Assembly: GCA_022705325.1 (NCBI GenBank)
Contig: JAKJER010000012.1
Coordinates: forward strand, 62,001-126,000
Reading direction: 5' to 3'
Source: Planctomycetota bacterium
Lineage (GTDB): Bacteria > Planctomycetota > Phycisphaerae > SM23-33
Length of the DNA: 64,000 nucleotides
The position numbers and the translations under genes are program-made. The notes under the pieces are model-generated. The model worked only from the letters and a program-made list of their open reading frames with translations. It was not told where the DNA came from and ran no database searches. Below are positions 33,925-41,429 of the stretch, in pieces (positions within the stretch are counted from its first letter, which is position 1; each line of letters opens with the position of its first letter).

Positions 33925-35103
33925 ATGATCCCCGTTGCCGCCGCGAAGCTCAAACGTCCGATCCTGCCGAGCCTGGCCCTGGCCCTGCTGCTTGCGGTCC
34001 CCGTCCTGGGGGCCGAGCAGGCCAAACCCTTCGCCGCGGTCCTTCAGCCCCTGGTGGACAAGGGCGAACTGGCCGGAGCGGTGGTGCTGGCCGCCGACAA
34101 GGAGAAGGTGCTGGCCGAGGAGGCCGTCGGCTGGGCGGATGTCGAGGCACAGACGGCCATGCGGACCGACGCGCTGTTCTGGATCGCGTCCATGTCCAAG
34201 CCCCTGACCGGAACGGGCCTGATGATGCTCGTGGATGAGGGCAAGCTCAGCCTCGACGACCCCGTCGAGAAATACCTTCCCGAGTTCAAGACCCAGATGG
34301 TGATCGCCGAGAAGTCCGCCGATCATCTTCTGCTCAAGAAGCCCGCGAGGCCGGTCACCGTGCGGAACGTGATGTCCCACACCAGCGGCCTGCCCTTCCT
34401 GGGGCCCTTCGAGCCGCGCATCGACATGTTCCCCCTCCGCGAGCGGTGCCTGGCCTACTCTCTCCTGCCGCTGAACTCCCAGCCCGGCACGAAATACGCT
34501 TACAGCAACTGCGGCATCGACACCGGCGGGCGGATCATCGAGGTCGTCAGCGGACTGAGCTACGCCGACTTCATGGACCAGCGCCTGTTCAAGCCGCTCG
34601 GCATGAAGGACACGACGCTCTGGCCCAGCCAGGAGCAGATCGCCCGCCTGCCCAAGTGCTACAAGAGCGGCCCCAAGGGCAAGGGACTCCTCCAGACGCC
34701 CATGCCGTTTATGACCTACCCCCTGACCGACCGTCGCCGCACCGTCTCGCCCGGCGGCGGGTATTTCTCCACCGCGAGCGATCTGGCGATCTTCGGGCGT
34801 ATGATCCTCGGCGGCGGCGTGTGGCAGGGCAAGCGCTACCTCTCCGAGGCGGCCATCAAGCAGATGACCGCCAAGCAGACGGGCGAGCTGCCCCAGCAGT
34901 ACGGCGTCGGATGGGCGGTGGACGCCAAGGGCGAGGGCTTCGGGCACGGCGGGGCCTGCGCCACGCAGATCTGGATCGACACGAAACGCGGCCTGGTGAC
35001 GGTGTTCATGGTCCAGGCCCAGGGCTTCCCCGGCGAGGGAGGTAAGAGCTGGCCGATGTTCAAGCAGGCGGCGGAAAGACTCAGTGACCAGGTTAGTGAC
35101 TAA
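33925..35103 (+). CDS. secreted serine hydrolase of the class C beta-lactamase/esterase family
   Basis: 392 residues with a signal peptide ('LPSLALALLLAVPVLGAEQ'). Active-site motifs of the beta-lactamase/transpeptidase superfamily are present: Ser-x-x-Lys as 'ASMSKPLTG' near residue 90, Tyr-x-Asn as 'YAYSNCGI' near residue 193, and the KTG-equivalent 'GHGGACATQIWID' near residue 340. The family includes esterases and peptidases; antibiotic resistance should not be assumed. GGAG lies across the previous stop, so it is translated with PPK2. Confidence 0.85.
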   Translation: MIPVAAAKLKRPILPSLALALLLAVPVLGAEQAKPFAAVLQPLVDKGELAGAVVLAADKEKVLAEEAVGWADVEAQTAMRTDALFWIASMSKPLTGTGLMMLVDEGKLSLDDPVEKYLPEFKTQMVIAEKSADHLLLKKPARPVTVRNVMSHTSGLPFLGPFEPRIDMFPLRERCLAYSLLPLNSQPGTKYAYSNCGIDTGGRIIEVVSGLSYADFMDQRLFKPLGMKDTTLWPSQEQIARLPKCYKSGPKGKGLLQTPMPFMTYPLTDRRRTVSPGGGYFSTASDLAIFGRMILGGGVWQGKRYLSEAAIKQMTAKQTGELPQQYGVGWAVDAKGEGFGHGGACATQIWIDTKRGLVTVFMVQAQGFPGEGGKSWPMFKQAAERLSDQVSD

Positions 35104-35120
35104 GGACAGGAGACCGAACC

Positions 35121-35756
35121 ATGGGACTGTTTCTTTCAATGTCTGGCGTAGTGGGCGGCACTGAGGATTCTGTCATTGATGCACTGCGGACTTACGCGGA
35201 ATGCAACGGGGGATCGCTGGAGGACAAACAACTGACCACTGAAGAGGATGGGTGTTTGGTGATCTCCAAAGGTATTGGTGGGGTAACCGTGCTCTACCCG
35301 GGTGATTTCTTTGATTGGGAAACCGTGTCGCAGTTCCTCTCCGAGCGACTCGCAAAGGCGGTGTTCTCCTTTCACATCCATGATGGGGATCTGTGGATGT
35401 ATTCGCTCTATGAAGATGGCGAAGTGGTTGATCAGTTCAACCCGGTGCCAGACTACTGGCAAGAACTTGAAGGCGAAGAGCGAGATTCTTGGCGAGGCAA
35501 TCCAACCGCGGTGGCCCAGCGTGTTCCCGGATTGGCGCCGGAAGAGATTTCCAGATACCTGGTGCGATGGGACGATGAGGCGCTTAAGTCGCCGCTCCGG
35601 AAGAAGGCCTATCCTACGGACAAGTTCGCGTATGGAGAAGACTGGCAACTTGTCGACTTCATGGGGAAATTGGGCCTCGATTATCCCGTTGATGACCGGG
35701 GCATGCCCCACGGCCTTACGTATCTGTTCAAGTGCGAGTCCGAGGAAACCAGCTAG
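35121..35756 (+). CDS. unknown protein with atypical base composition
   Basis: 211 residues, hydrophilic, no signal peptide. I do not recognise the family. Segments such as 'GGVTVLYPGDFFDWETVSQFLSERL' and 'VFSFHIHDGDLWMYSLYEDGEVVDQFNPVPDYWQEL' suggest an alpha/beta fold, with many acidic and aromatic residues, reminiscent of immunity-type or SUKH-like proteins (weak inference). The GC content is clearly lower than that of both neighbours, suggesting transfer. A good AGGAG lies before the ATG, 17 bases after the upstream stop. A terminator hairpin follows. Confidence 0.65.
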   Translation: MGLFLSMSGVVGGTEDSVIDALRTYAECNGGSLEDKQLTTEEDGCLVISKGIGGVTVLYPGDFFDWETVSQFLSERLAKAVFSFHIHDGDLWMYSLYEDGEVVDQFNPVPDYWQELEGEERDSWRGNPTAVAQRVPGLAPEEISRYLVRWDDEALKSPLRKKAYPTDKFAYGEDWQLVDFMGKLGLDYPVDDRGMPHGLTYLFKCESEETS

Positions 35757-35773
35757 ACCGACAGATGAGCAAA

Positions 35774-35797
35774 GCCCATGGGAGGCTTCCCGTGGGC
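35774..35797 (+). terminator. palindromic hairpin of the GCCCACGG/CCGTGGGC family
   Basis: GCCCATGGGA (35774-35783) pairs with TCCCGTGGGC (35788-35797), with one G-T pair. It lies 17 bases after the stop at 35756. It belongs to the family also found at 41275-41304, 45784-45807 and inside the ATPase gene at 42560-42587. Confidence 0.65.
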
Positions 35798-35820
35798 ATG
35801 ATGCGGAAAGGGGCATGGAT

Positions 35821-37341
35821 ATGAAGACGTGGCGATGGTTCCTTCCGGCGTTGGTCGTGTGCACGCAGTTGGGCGGCTGTCCGTACGAGGAGTACCGCAT
35901 CGAGCTGCGCGATCGCCAAGGCGAGTTGGAGCGGACGCTGACGTACGTGGAGCACGGTCGGCCGGCTGCCACCCAGCCCGCGTCCGGCCAGCCGGCGGCC
36001 CAGCGGCTGGCCAAGCTGTATGCGGAGAAGCTCGCCCCGGCCAAGGGCGAAGGCATTCGCTACGTCTTCCGCGGAACCTTCAAGCAGGACATGCCCGACG
36101 ACGTGGGCAATCACGGCACCTACGCCCACTACCCCACCCGCCTGGGGTGGGTGTCGGCCTACGCCGAGCGCTTCCGCGGCAGCGACGACCCAGCCGCCCG
36201 GATGCAGCAGGCCCACAAGAACCTCGACCGCCTGGTCGACCTGATCGCCCAGTGGCTGGGCAAGGAGCTTGCGGGCAAGCCGGAGATCGACAAGCTCCAG
36301 CGATTCGTGCGGGAGGACCTCCGTCGCGATCTTCAGAACCTGCGGCTGTACGCGTGGCTGCTGGGCAACCGCGACCGGTTCATCGTTGCGGGTGCCGCGG
36401 CGGCCGGGGGCGAAGGCGACGCCCCGCCCGGCCAGGACGACAAGTCGCCCCTCACGCCCGGGCCCACGCTCAGCCGCGACCAGGCCCAGGACCTGGTCGC
36501 CAGCACGGCGTTCAGCCTGGCCGCCCAGTACCTGGTGGAACGGAAATACGTTCTCGCGTCGGAGGTCCCGTCGCTGGTGCGGGCCCTGAAGAACGAGGAC
36601 GAGAAGGCGATCCTCGCCATGCTGGAGACGGTCCTCCGCCGCAAGTGCCGTCTGGAGGACAAGTCCACCATCGATGCGCTGGTCGGCCTGCTGAGCAACA
36701 TCGACCGGGCCAAGGCGTCGTGGGAGGCCCTGCTCAGAACCACGCCCGAATATGCGCGGCTCGTCCAGGAGCGACGAAAGGAAGAGGACCGGGTCCGCCG
36801 CGAGGGCGGCCAGGTCGACGCCCAGGAAGTCGCTCCCTCCAAGGTCGCCGATGACCTGCTGACGGGCGCGGTCCCGCCCCTGCTGGACGTCGGCAACGAC
36901 GTCTTGCGGGTCGTGCTCCACGTGGGGGGCGAACTGGTCTACTCCAACGGCGAGTACGACGCCGGGAAGATGCAGGTGGCCTGGTCGGGCAAGCTCGGTG
37001 ACGAAGAAGGCAAGACCAGCGAGTCGGCCGCGGTCCTGCCTGTGGTCTGCACGGCTGCCTGGGCCAAGGCCGACGAGAAGTACCAGAAGGAACACTTCGG
37101 CCGGGTGGCCCTCACGGGCCAGAACCTGCTGGAGTACTGCCTGTGGCGCCAGGCCCTGTCGGCCAAGCGGGCCAAGGAGTGGGACACTTTCCTGGACAAG
37201 CTCCGCCCGGGCCCGGCCCTGGCGAAGGCGGCGGAGGAGTTTCGGTTCTCCGGGCCGCTGTCGCCCCCGGCGACCCAGCCGGCCGACGACCCGGACGTGG
37301 AGATGGCCCGGAAGTTCCTGAGCCTGCTGGCGGGCGACTGA
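35821..37341 (+). CDS. lipoprotein of unknown function
   Basis: 506 residues. The signal peptide ends in lipobox LGGC near residue 18 ('LVVCTQLGGC'). The mature protein is mainly helical and charged, with an Ala/Thr/Gln/Pro linker ('ATQPASGQPAAQ', near residue 50) and a second near the C-terminus ('PPATQPADDP'). No catalytic motif is recognised. 'AHYPTRLGWVSAYAERF' and 'GNDVLRVVLHVGGELVYSNGEYD' are candidate conserved segments. The start at ATG 35821 is preferred over 35815 because AAAGGGG is then 7 bases away. It lies after a hairpin, so expression may come from read-through or an unseen promoter. Confidence 0.7.
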   Translation: MKTWRWFLPALVVCTQLGGCPYEEYRIELRDRQGELERTLTYVEHGRPAATQPASGQPAAQRLAKLYAEKLAPAKGEGIRYVFRGTFKQDMPDDVGNHGTYAHYPTRLGWVSAYAERFRGSDDPAARMQQAHKNLDRLVDLIAQWLGKELAGKPEIDKLQRFVREDLRRDLQNLRLYAWLLGNRDRFIVAGAAAAGGEGDAPPGQDDKSPLTPGPTLSRDQAQDLVASTAFSLAAQYLVERKYVLASEVPSLVRALKNEDEKAILAMLETVLRRKCRLEDKSTIDALVGLLSNIDRAKASWEALLRTTPEYARLVQERRKEEDRVRREGGQVDAQEVAPSKVADDLLTGAVPPLLDVGNDVLRVVLHVGGELVYSNGEYDAGKMQVAWSGKLGDEEGKTSESAAVLPVVCTAAWAKADEKYQKEHFGRVALTGQNLLEYCLWRQALSAKRAKEWDTFLDKLRPGPALAKAAEEFRFSGPLSPPATQPADDPDVEMARKFLSLLAGD

Positions 37342-37447
37342 CGGAATCATCAGGCCCGCGACGTCGGCGCGGACCGCAGAACGAGGGTCTCTGTGTTCTG
37401 CACTTGCCCTTTGAGGGCGTAGTGGTCCCGGCGACCTTGTTGATTCC

Positions 37448-37476
37448 TTGCCACGGCGGGCGGCATGTGCTATTCT
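37448..37476 (+). promoter_or_regulatory. sigma70-type promoter
   Basis: TTGCCA (37448-37453), 17-base spacer, TATTCT (37471-37476), 35 bases before the ATG of the nucleoside-diphosphate-kinase-like gene. Confidence 0.6.
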
Positions 37477-37511
37477 GGCGGCTTATCTTTTGCCCGGAAA
37501 CATAACCACAT

Positions 37512-38708
37512 ATGGAGACACAGCTCGTGAGCGATGAACTGGCCTATGCCCTGATCACCCCATACAGCCTGTACAAGAGCCGCACCGGCGGGATCATCGC
37601 CCGCCTGCTGGCCCACGCCCGCCTGGAGTTCGTCGCCGCCCGCATGTACGTCTTCTCCGACGCCTTCATCGACGCCTACCGCGAGGTCATCTGCCCCAAC
37701 GACTGCGAGCCGGGCCTCGCCCAGGCGTGGCGCGACTATCTCGACCGCAGCCTGCGACAGAACAACCCCTGGGGCTTCCTGCCCCGCTGCATGCTCCTGC
37801 TGTTCCGCGGGCCCAACGCCGTCCGCCACCTTAAGGAAGACGTCATCGGCAAGCTCAGCGAGATGCCCGTCGGCGACACCATCCGCGGCACGTTCGGCGA
37901 CTTCATCCGCGACAGCGACGGGAAGGTCCTGTACTTCGAGCCCGCCGTCATCACCGGCAGCGACCCCGACAACAACCGCCGCCACCTCGAACTGTTCGCC
38001 GAGTACGCCCTCCGCGACGGCGGCGTGGTCGCCGGGCGGTGCAAGTACGACAAGCCCAACGTCCAGACCTCCCTGGTCATGCTCAAGCCCGACAACTTCT
38101 ACCGGCGCTCCCGCCGCCCGGGCAACATCATCGACACCTTCAGCCTCACCGGCCTGCGGATCGTGGCGGCGCGGCTGTTCAACATGACCGTCGCCCAGGG
38201 CGAGGACTTCTACGGGCCGCTCAAGTCCATCTTCGTCAAGAAGCTCAAGGGCAACGTCGGCAAAGAGGTCTTCGAGCGCCTCAACGACGCCTTCGATTTC
38301 GACTTCTCCCCCGAGGACGCCGCCGTGCTGGCCGACCGCCTGGCCGAACGCAACGCCATCACCGAGTTCAACAAGATCGTCGAGTACATGACCGGCGTGG
38401 ACCCGGCCAAGGTGGACCCGGCCACGAAGTCGACCGCCAGCGCCGCCAGGTGCCTGGCCCTGGTGTACGAAGGCCCCGACGCCATCGACAAGGTCCGCGA
38501 GGTCCTCGGTTCGACCGATCCGGAGAAGGCCGAGCCGGGCACCGTCCGCAGTGATTTCGGGCGCGACCTGATGCGCAACGGCGCCCACGCCAGCGATTCG
38601 CCCGAGAACGCCGAGCGCGAGCGCAAGATCGTCGGCGTCTGGCAGACCGAGAAAGTCAGTTGCGACCTCCAGCAGATCATCCAGGACTACCTCGGAAAGA
38701 CCCACTGA
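37512..38708 (+). CDS. tandem nucleoside-diphosphate-kinase-like protein
   Basis: 398 residues versus ~140 for a normal NDK. Two NDK-like halves can be traced. The N-terminal half starts with 'LAYALITPYSLYKSRTGGII' and ends with 'GDTIRGTFGDF' and 'ITGSDPDNNRRHLELF'; the catalytic His position holds Thr148. The second half starts 'TSLVMLKPDNFYRRSRRPGNII' and ends 'GSTDPEKAEPGTVRSDFG', 'NGAHASDSPENAERE', with His359 in the catalytic place. A ~75-residue helical insert (about 237-312) splits the second half. It probably has one active and one degenerate site. A GTG at 37527 with GGAG upstream is an alternative start. The stop overlaps the next ATG by one base. Confidence 0.8.
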   Translation: METQLVSDELAYALITPYSLYKSRTGGIIARLLAHARLEFVAARMYVFSDAFIDAYREVICPNDCEPGLAQAWRDYLDRSLRQNNPWGFLPRCMLLLFRGPNAVRHLKEDVIGKLSEMPVGDTIRGTFGDFIRDSDGKVLYFEPAVITGSDPDNNRRHLELFAEYALRDGGVVAGRCKYDKPNVQTSLVMLKPDNFYRRSRRPGNIIDTFSLTGLRIVAARLFNMTVAQGEDFYGPLKSIFVKKLKGNVGKEVFERLNDAFDFDFSPEDAAVLADRLAERNAITEFNKIVEYMTGVDPAKVDPATKSTASAARCLALVYEGPDAIDKVREVLGSTDPEKAEPGTVRSDFGRDLMRNGAHASDSPENAERERKIVGVWQTEKVSCDLQQIIQDYLGKTH

Positions 38709-39358
38709 TGGCCATCCGCATCGAGACCTTCATCCTGGGCCCGCTGGGCACCAACTGCTACCTCCTGCACAACGAGCGGACCTCCTGGGTGGTCGATCCG
38801 AGCCTGGGCGAGGAGCCCCTGGTGGAGGCCATCCGCGCCGGCGGTTGGACGGTGGAGAGGATCCTGCTGACCCACGGGCACGGCGATCACATCGCCGGCG
38901 CCGGTCCGCTCAAGGAACTCTGGCCGGAGGCGATCCTGACCTGCCCCCAGCGCGACGCGGAGATGCTGGGCGACCCATCGGCCAACATGTCGGAGGCCTT
39001 CGGACTGCCGCTGACCTGCCCGCCGCCCGACGAGATGATCCGCCCGGGCGACGTGCTGACGCTGGGCGATTCGGCGTGGGCGGTGCTGGACACCTCCGGG
39101 CACACCCCCGGCGGGGTGAGCTATTACTGCAGCGAGTTGGGCGTGGCGCTGACCGGCGACGCCCTCTTCGCCGGCAGCATCGGGCGAACGGACTTTCCCG
39201 GGGCCAGCGCGGGCACGCTGCTGCGGAACATCTTCCGCAGCCTGGTCCCCCTGCCGGGCGAGACGGTGGTGCTGAGCGGGCACGGCCCGCAGAGCACCAT
39301 CGGCGAGGAGGTCGAGTCGAACATGTTCCTGACCGAGTGGCGGCGGCTGCACGGCTAG
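38708..39358 (+). CDS. metallo-beta-lactamase-fold hydrolase (glyoxalase II-like)
   Basis: 216 residues. The metal-binding motif HxHxDH appears as 'LTHGHGDHIAG' near residue 57, followed by His in 'DTSGHTPGGVSYY', Asp in 'ALTGDALFAGSIGRTDFPG' and His in 'VVLSGHGPQSTIG'. This is the arrangement of the glyoxalase-II/YcbL subgroup, which hydrolyses thioesters such as S-lactoylglutathione or related substrates. It is short, as in YcbL. It is translationally coupled to the NDK-like gene (TGATG). It is cytosolic, with no signal peptide. Confidence 0.9.
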   Translation: MAIRIETFILGPLGTNCYLLHNERTSWVVDPSLGEEPLVEAIRAGGWTVERILLTHGHGDHIAGAGPLKELWPEAILTCPQRDAEMLGDPSANMSEAFGLPLTCPPPDEMIRPGDVLTLGDSAWAVLDTSGHTPGGVSYYCSELGVALTGDALFAGSIGRTDFPGASAGTLLRNIFRSLVPLPGETVVLSGHGPQSTIGEEVESNMFLTEWRRLHG

Positions 39359-39377
39359 GATTGGCCCTTTGGCGGAC

Positions 39378-39406
39378 TTGCCAGAGAGGGCAGAGCATGA
39401 TATAGT
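39378..39406 (+). promoter_or_regulatory. strong sigma70-type promoter upstream of a structured leader
   Basis: TTGCCA (39378-39383), 17-base spacer, TATAGT (39401-39406): one mismatch to consensus in each box. Transcription should begin near 39412, almost 200 bases before the kinase start codon. Confidence 0.7.
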
Positions 39407-39411
39407 GAAGC

Positions 39412-39595
39412 CTTACAGACGGTCGAGGCTGGCGACGTCGGGTGCCCGGTATTTGATGAACCCGCACTTCATACCATACGTCTAATACCCTATCGGGCAG
39501 ACATGGCGCAGCGGCCAGGGCATGGGTGGATCTAAGCTTGGCACAGGCTAGCCGGGGCAGGTGCGCCGTCTTCACGTGATGGTCTGAACGCTTTT
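39412..39595 (+). ncRNA. candidate structured RNA or leader upstream of the FHA kinase
   Basis: The ~180-base transcript predicted from the promoter at 39378-39406 has no coding frame but folds well. Outer ends: CAGAC (39416-39420) with GTCTG (39582-39586), or AGACGG (39417-39422) with CCGTCT (39566-39571). Hairpin 1: TGCCCG (39443-39448) with CGGGCA (39494-39499), continued by GTATT with AATAC and capped by ATGAA/TTCAT. Hairpin 2: GGCGCA (39505-39510) with TGCGCC (39562-39567), continued by CGGC with GCCG. TCACGTGA and a CTTTT run follow. It does not match the tRNA, tmRNA, SRP, RNase P or riboswitch cores that I know. It could be a free RNA or a regulatory leader. Confidence 0.45.
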
Positions 39596-39607
39596 CGAGG
39601 CCCGCCA

Positions 39608-41233
39608 GTGGCGATTGTGCAGGTCATGCAGGGTCCGGACAAGGGAGTCGTCTACGAACTGCTGGACGGCGAGAACGTCGTCGGGCGGTTCAACAAGTCG
39701 GTCTCCCTTTCCGACGGAACCGTGTCGCGCCGCCATGCCCGGCTGATCCCCCAGGACGGCCGATGGGTCCTGGAGGACCTGGGCTCGGCCAACGGGACGT
39801 ATCTCAACGGCGTGCGGATGCGTAAGCCCACCGTCCTGAACCGGGGCGACCAGATCCGCTGCGGATCGACGCTGCTGGTCTTCGGAACCGGCAGCGGAGG
39901 GCGACAGGTCACCTCCGTCGACGTCGACGAGGAGGGCAACCTGGTCGACGCCGCCATCGTCGCCACCCTGCCCAGCAACGAGGACTCGGTCATCATCCCC
40001 ACCCCCGAGGCCGGCGCCGAAGCGATCGACACCCTCCGCATCCTCTACGAGTTGATCGCCGAGGTCAGCTCCATCTTCGACGTCGACCTCCTGCTGGAAC
40101 GCACGCTGGACAAGGTCTTCGACGTCCTGAAAGCCGACCGCGGCTACATCCTGCTGATCGACGACAAGGGCAAGCTGGCCCTCAAGGCCGCCCGCCACGC
40201 CAACGACAAGAGCGACAACCAGATCCCCATCTCCCGCACCATCGTCAATGACGTGGTCAGCAAGCAGGTCGGCGTGCTGTGCTCGAACGCCATGAGCGAC
40301 AAGCGGTTCACCTCGGGCAAGAGCGTGCACAACTTCGGCATCCGCTCGGCCATCTGCGTGCCCATCAAGGGTCGGGAGCGAATCCTCGGCGTCATCCACG
40401 TCGACTGCGGCGTGGGCGAGCACACGTACTCCACCGAACAGCTCCGGCTGCTGACGGCCATCGGCTACCAGACGGGCCTGGCCGTCGAGAACGTGCGCCT
40501 GTACGAATCGGCGGTGCAGTCGGAGCGGCTGGCCGCCGTCGGCGAGGCGGTGGCGTTTCTGTCCCACCACATCAAGAACATCCTCCAGGCGCTGGTGGCG
40601 GGGATCGACGTGGTGGAGATGGGCCTGGACCGCGACGACCTCGGCAAGGCCAAGTCCGCCTGGCCCATCGTGCAGCGCAACCTCAAGCGGATCAACGACC
40701 TGATCCTGAACATGCTGGCGTTCTCCAAGCGGCGCGAGCCGCTGCGCGAGAGCCTCAACGTCAACCACGTGCTCAACGAGTGCCTGGAACTGGTCACCCC
40801 GCCCGCCGACGAGCGGGGCGTGGCCATCCTGACCGATCTGGACGACCTGCCCCCCATCGCCGCCGACCCCGCCGGGCTGCACCAGGCCTTCCTGAACCTG
40901 CTCAACAACGCCCTGGACGCCGTCCCCGACAACAGCGGCGCCATCACCGTCACCAGCAAGTACGACTCCATGTATCGCCAGGTCCTCGTCCAGATCATCG
41001 ACAACGGAACGGGAATCGCCCCGGAGATGATGGACCGCATCTTCACCCCCTTCTACTCCGGCAAGGGCCAGAAGGGCACCGGCCTGGGCCTGGCCGTCGC
41101 CAAGAAGGTCTTCGAGGAACACCAGGGCGAGATCCAGGTCTCGTCCACCCTGGGCAAGGGCACCACCTTCAACATCCAACTGCCCTCCTTCACCGGACGC
41201 GGTGACGCCGGAGAGACGCACGTCGCCAAGTAA
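39608..41233 (+). CDS. FHA-GAF sensor histidine kinase
   Basis: 541 residues, soluble. An FHA phosphothreonine-binding domain occupies about residues 1-95 ('VGRFNKSVSLSDGTVSRRHARL', 'GSANGTYLNGVRM'). A GAF domain spans about 145-300 ('RGYILLIDDKGKLALKAAR', 'SAICVPIKGRERILGVIHVD'). The dimerisation/phosphoacceptor helix carries 'LSHHIKNILQAL' near His320. The HATPase domain has N-box 'NLLNNALDAV' and G-boxes 'DNGTGIAPEMMDRIFTPFYSGKGQKGTGLGL'. It should phosphorylate an unlinked response regulator; none is encoded nearby. FHA plus GAF suggests input from Ser/Thr phosphorylation and a small ligand. The start is GTG with GAGG 7 bases upstream. Confidence 0.9.
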   Translation: MAIVQVMQGPDKGVVYELLDGENVVGRFNKSVSLSDGTVSRRHARLIPQDGRWVLEDLGSANGTYLNGVRMRKPTVLNRGDQIRCGSTLLVFGTGSGGRQVTSVDVDEEGNLVDAAIVATLPSNEDSVIIPTPEAGAEAIDTLRILYELIAEVSSIFDVDLLLERTLDKVFDVLKADRGYILLIDDKGKLALKAARHANDKSDNQIPISRTIVNDVVSKQVGVLCSNAMSDKRFTSGKSVHNFGIRSAICVPIKGRERILGVIHVDCGVGEHTYSTEQLRLLTAIGYQTGLAVENVRLYESAVQSERLAAVGEAVAFLSHHIKNILQALVAGIDVVEMGLDRDDLGKAKSAWPIVQRNLKRINDLILNMLAFSKRREPLRESLNVNHVLNECLELVTPPADERGVAILTDLDDLPPIAADPAGLHQAFLNLLNNALDAVPDNSGAITVTSKYDSMYRQVLVQIIDNGTGIAPEMMDRIFTPFYSGKGQKGTGLGLAVAKKVFEEHQGEIQVSSTLGKGTTFNIQLPSFTGRGDAGETHVAK

Positions 41234-41274
41234 TTGGCCGTTGCCGATTGACCATCCTCGATTGACTATTGAAG

Positions 41275-41304
41275 AACGCCCACGGAAGGCCTTCCGTGGG
41301 CGTT
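41275..41304. terminator. perfect 30-bp palindrome, terminator of the kinase gene
   Basis: AACGCCCACGGAAGG (41275-41289) is followed directly by its exact reverse complement. It lies 41 bases after the kinase stop and is followed by GCATTT. It is a member of the GCCCACGG/CCGTGGGC family. Confidence 0.75.
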
Positions 41305-41364
41305 GCATTTCGGATGAGACAGGAAAGACGGATCATCTCCTGGGGGGCGCCGGCGAATGCATTC

Positions 41365-41392
41365 TTTGCCTTGACGACCCATTCCCTATAAT
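41365..41392 (+). promoter_or_regulatory. promoter of the P-type ATPase gene
   Basis: A perfect -10 box TATAAT lies at 41387-41392; TTTGCC (41365-41370, 16-base spacing) or TTGCCT (15-base spacing) may serve as -35. The ATG at 41430 is 38 bases downstream. Confidence 0.5.
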
Positions 41393-41429
41393 GGGCCTGT
41401 TTCGCACCTGACGGGAGAACGCCACGACG

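Noticed and set aside
33925..35103. Antibiotic-resistance beta-lactamase
   Set aside because: Motifs fit the broad serine hydrolase superfamily of esterases and peptidases; nothing points to beta-lactam hydrolysis.
39412..39595. 6S RNA, tmRNA, SRP RNA or a known riboswitch
   Set aside because: The promoter and fold are suggestive, but I could not find the conserved core of any of these families; it is left as an unnamed structured RNA.
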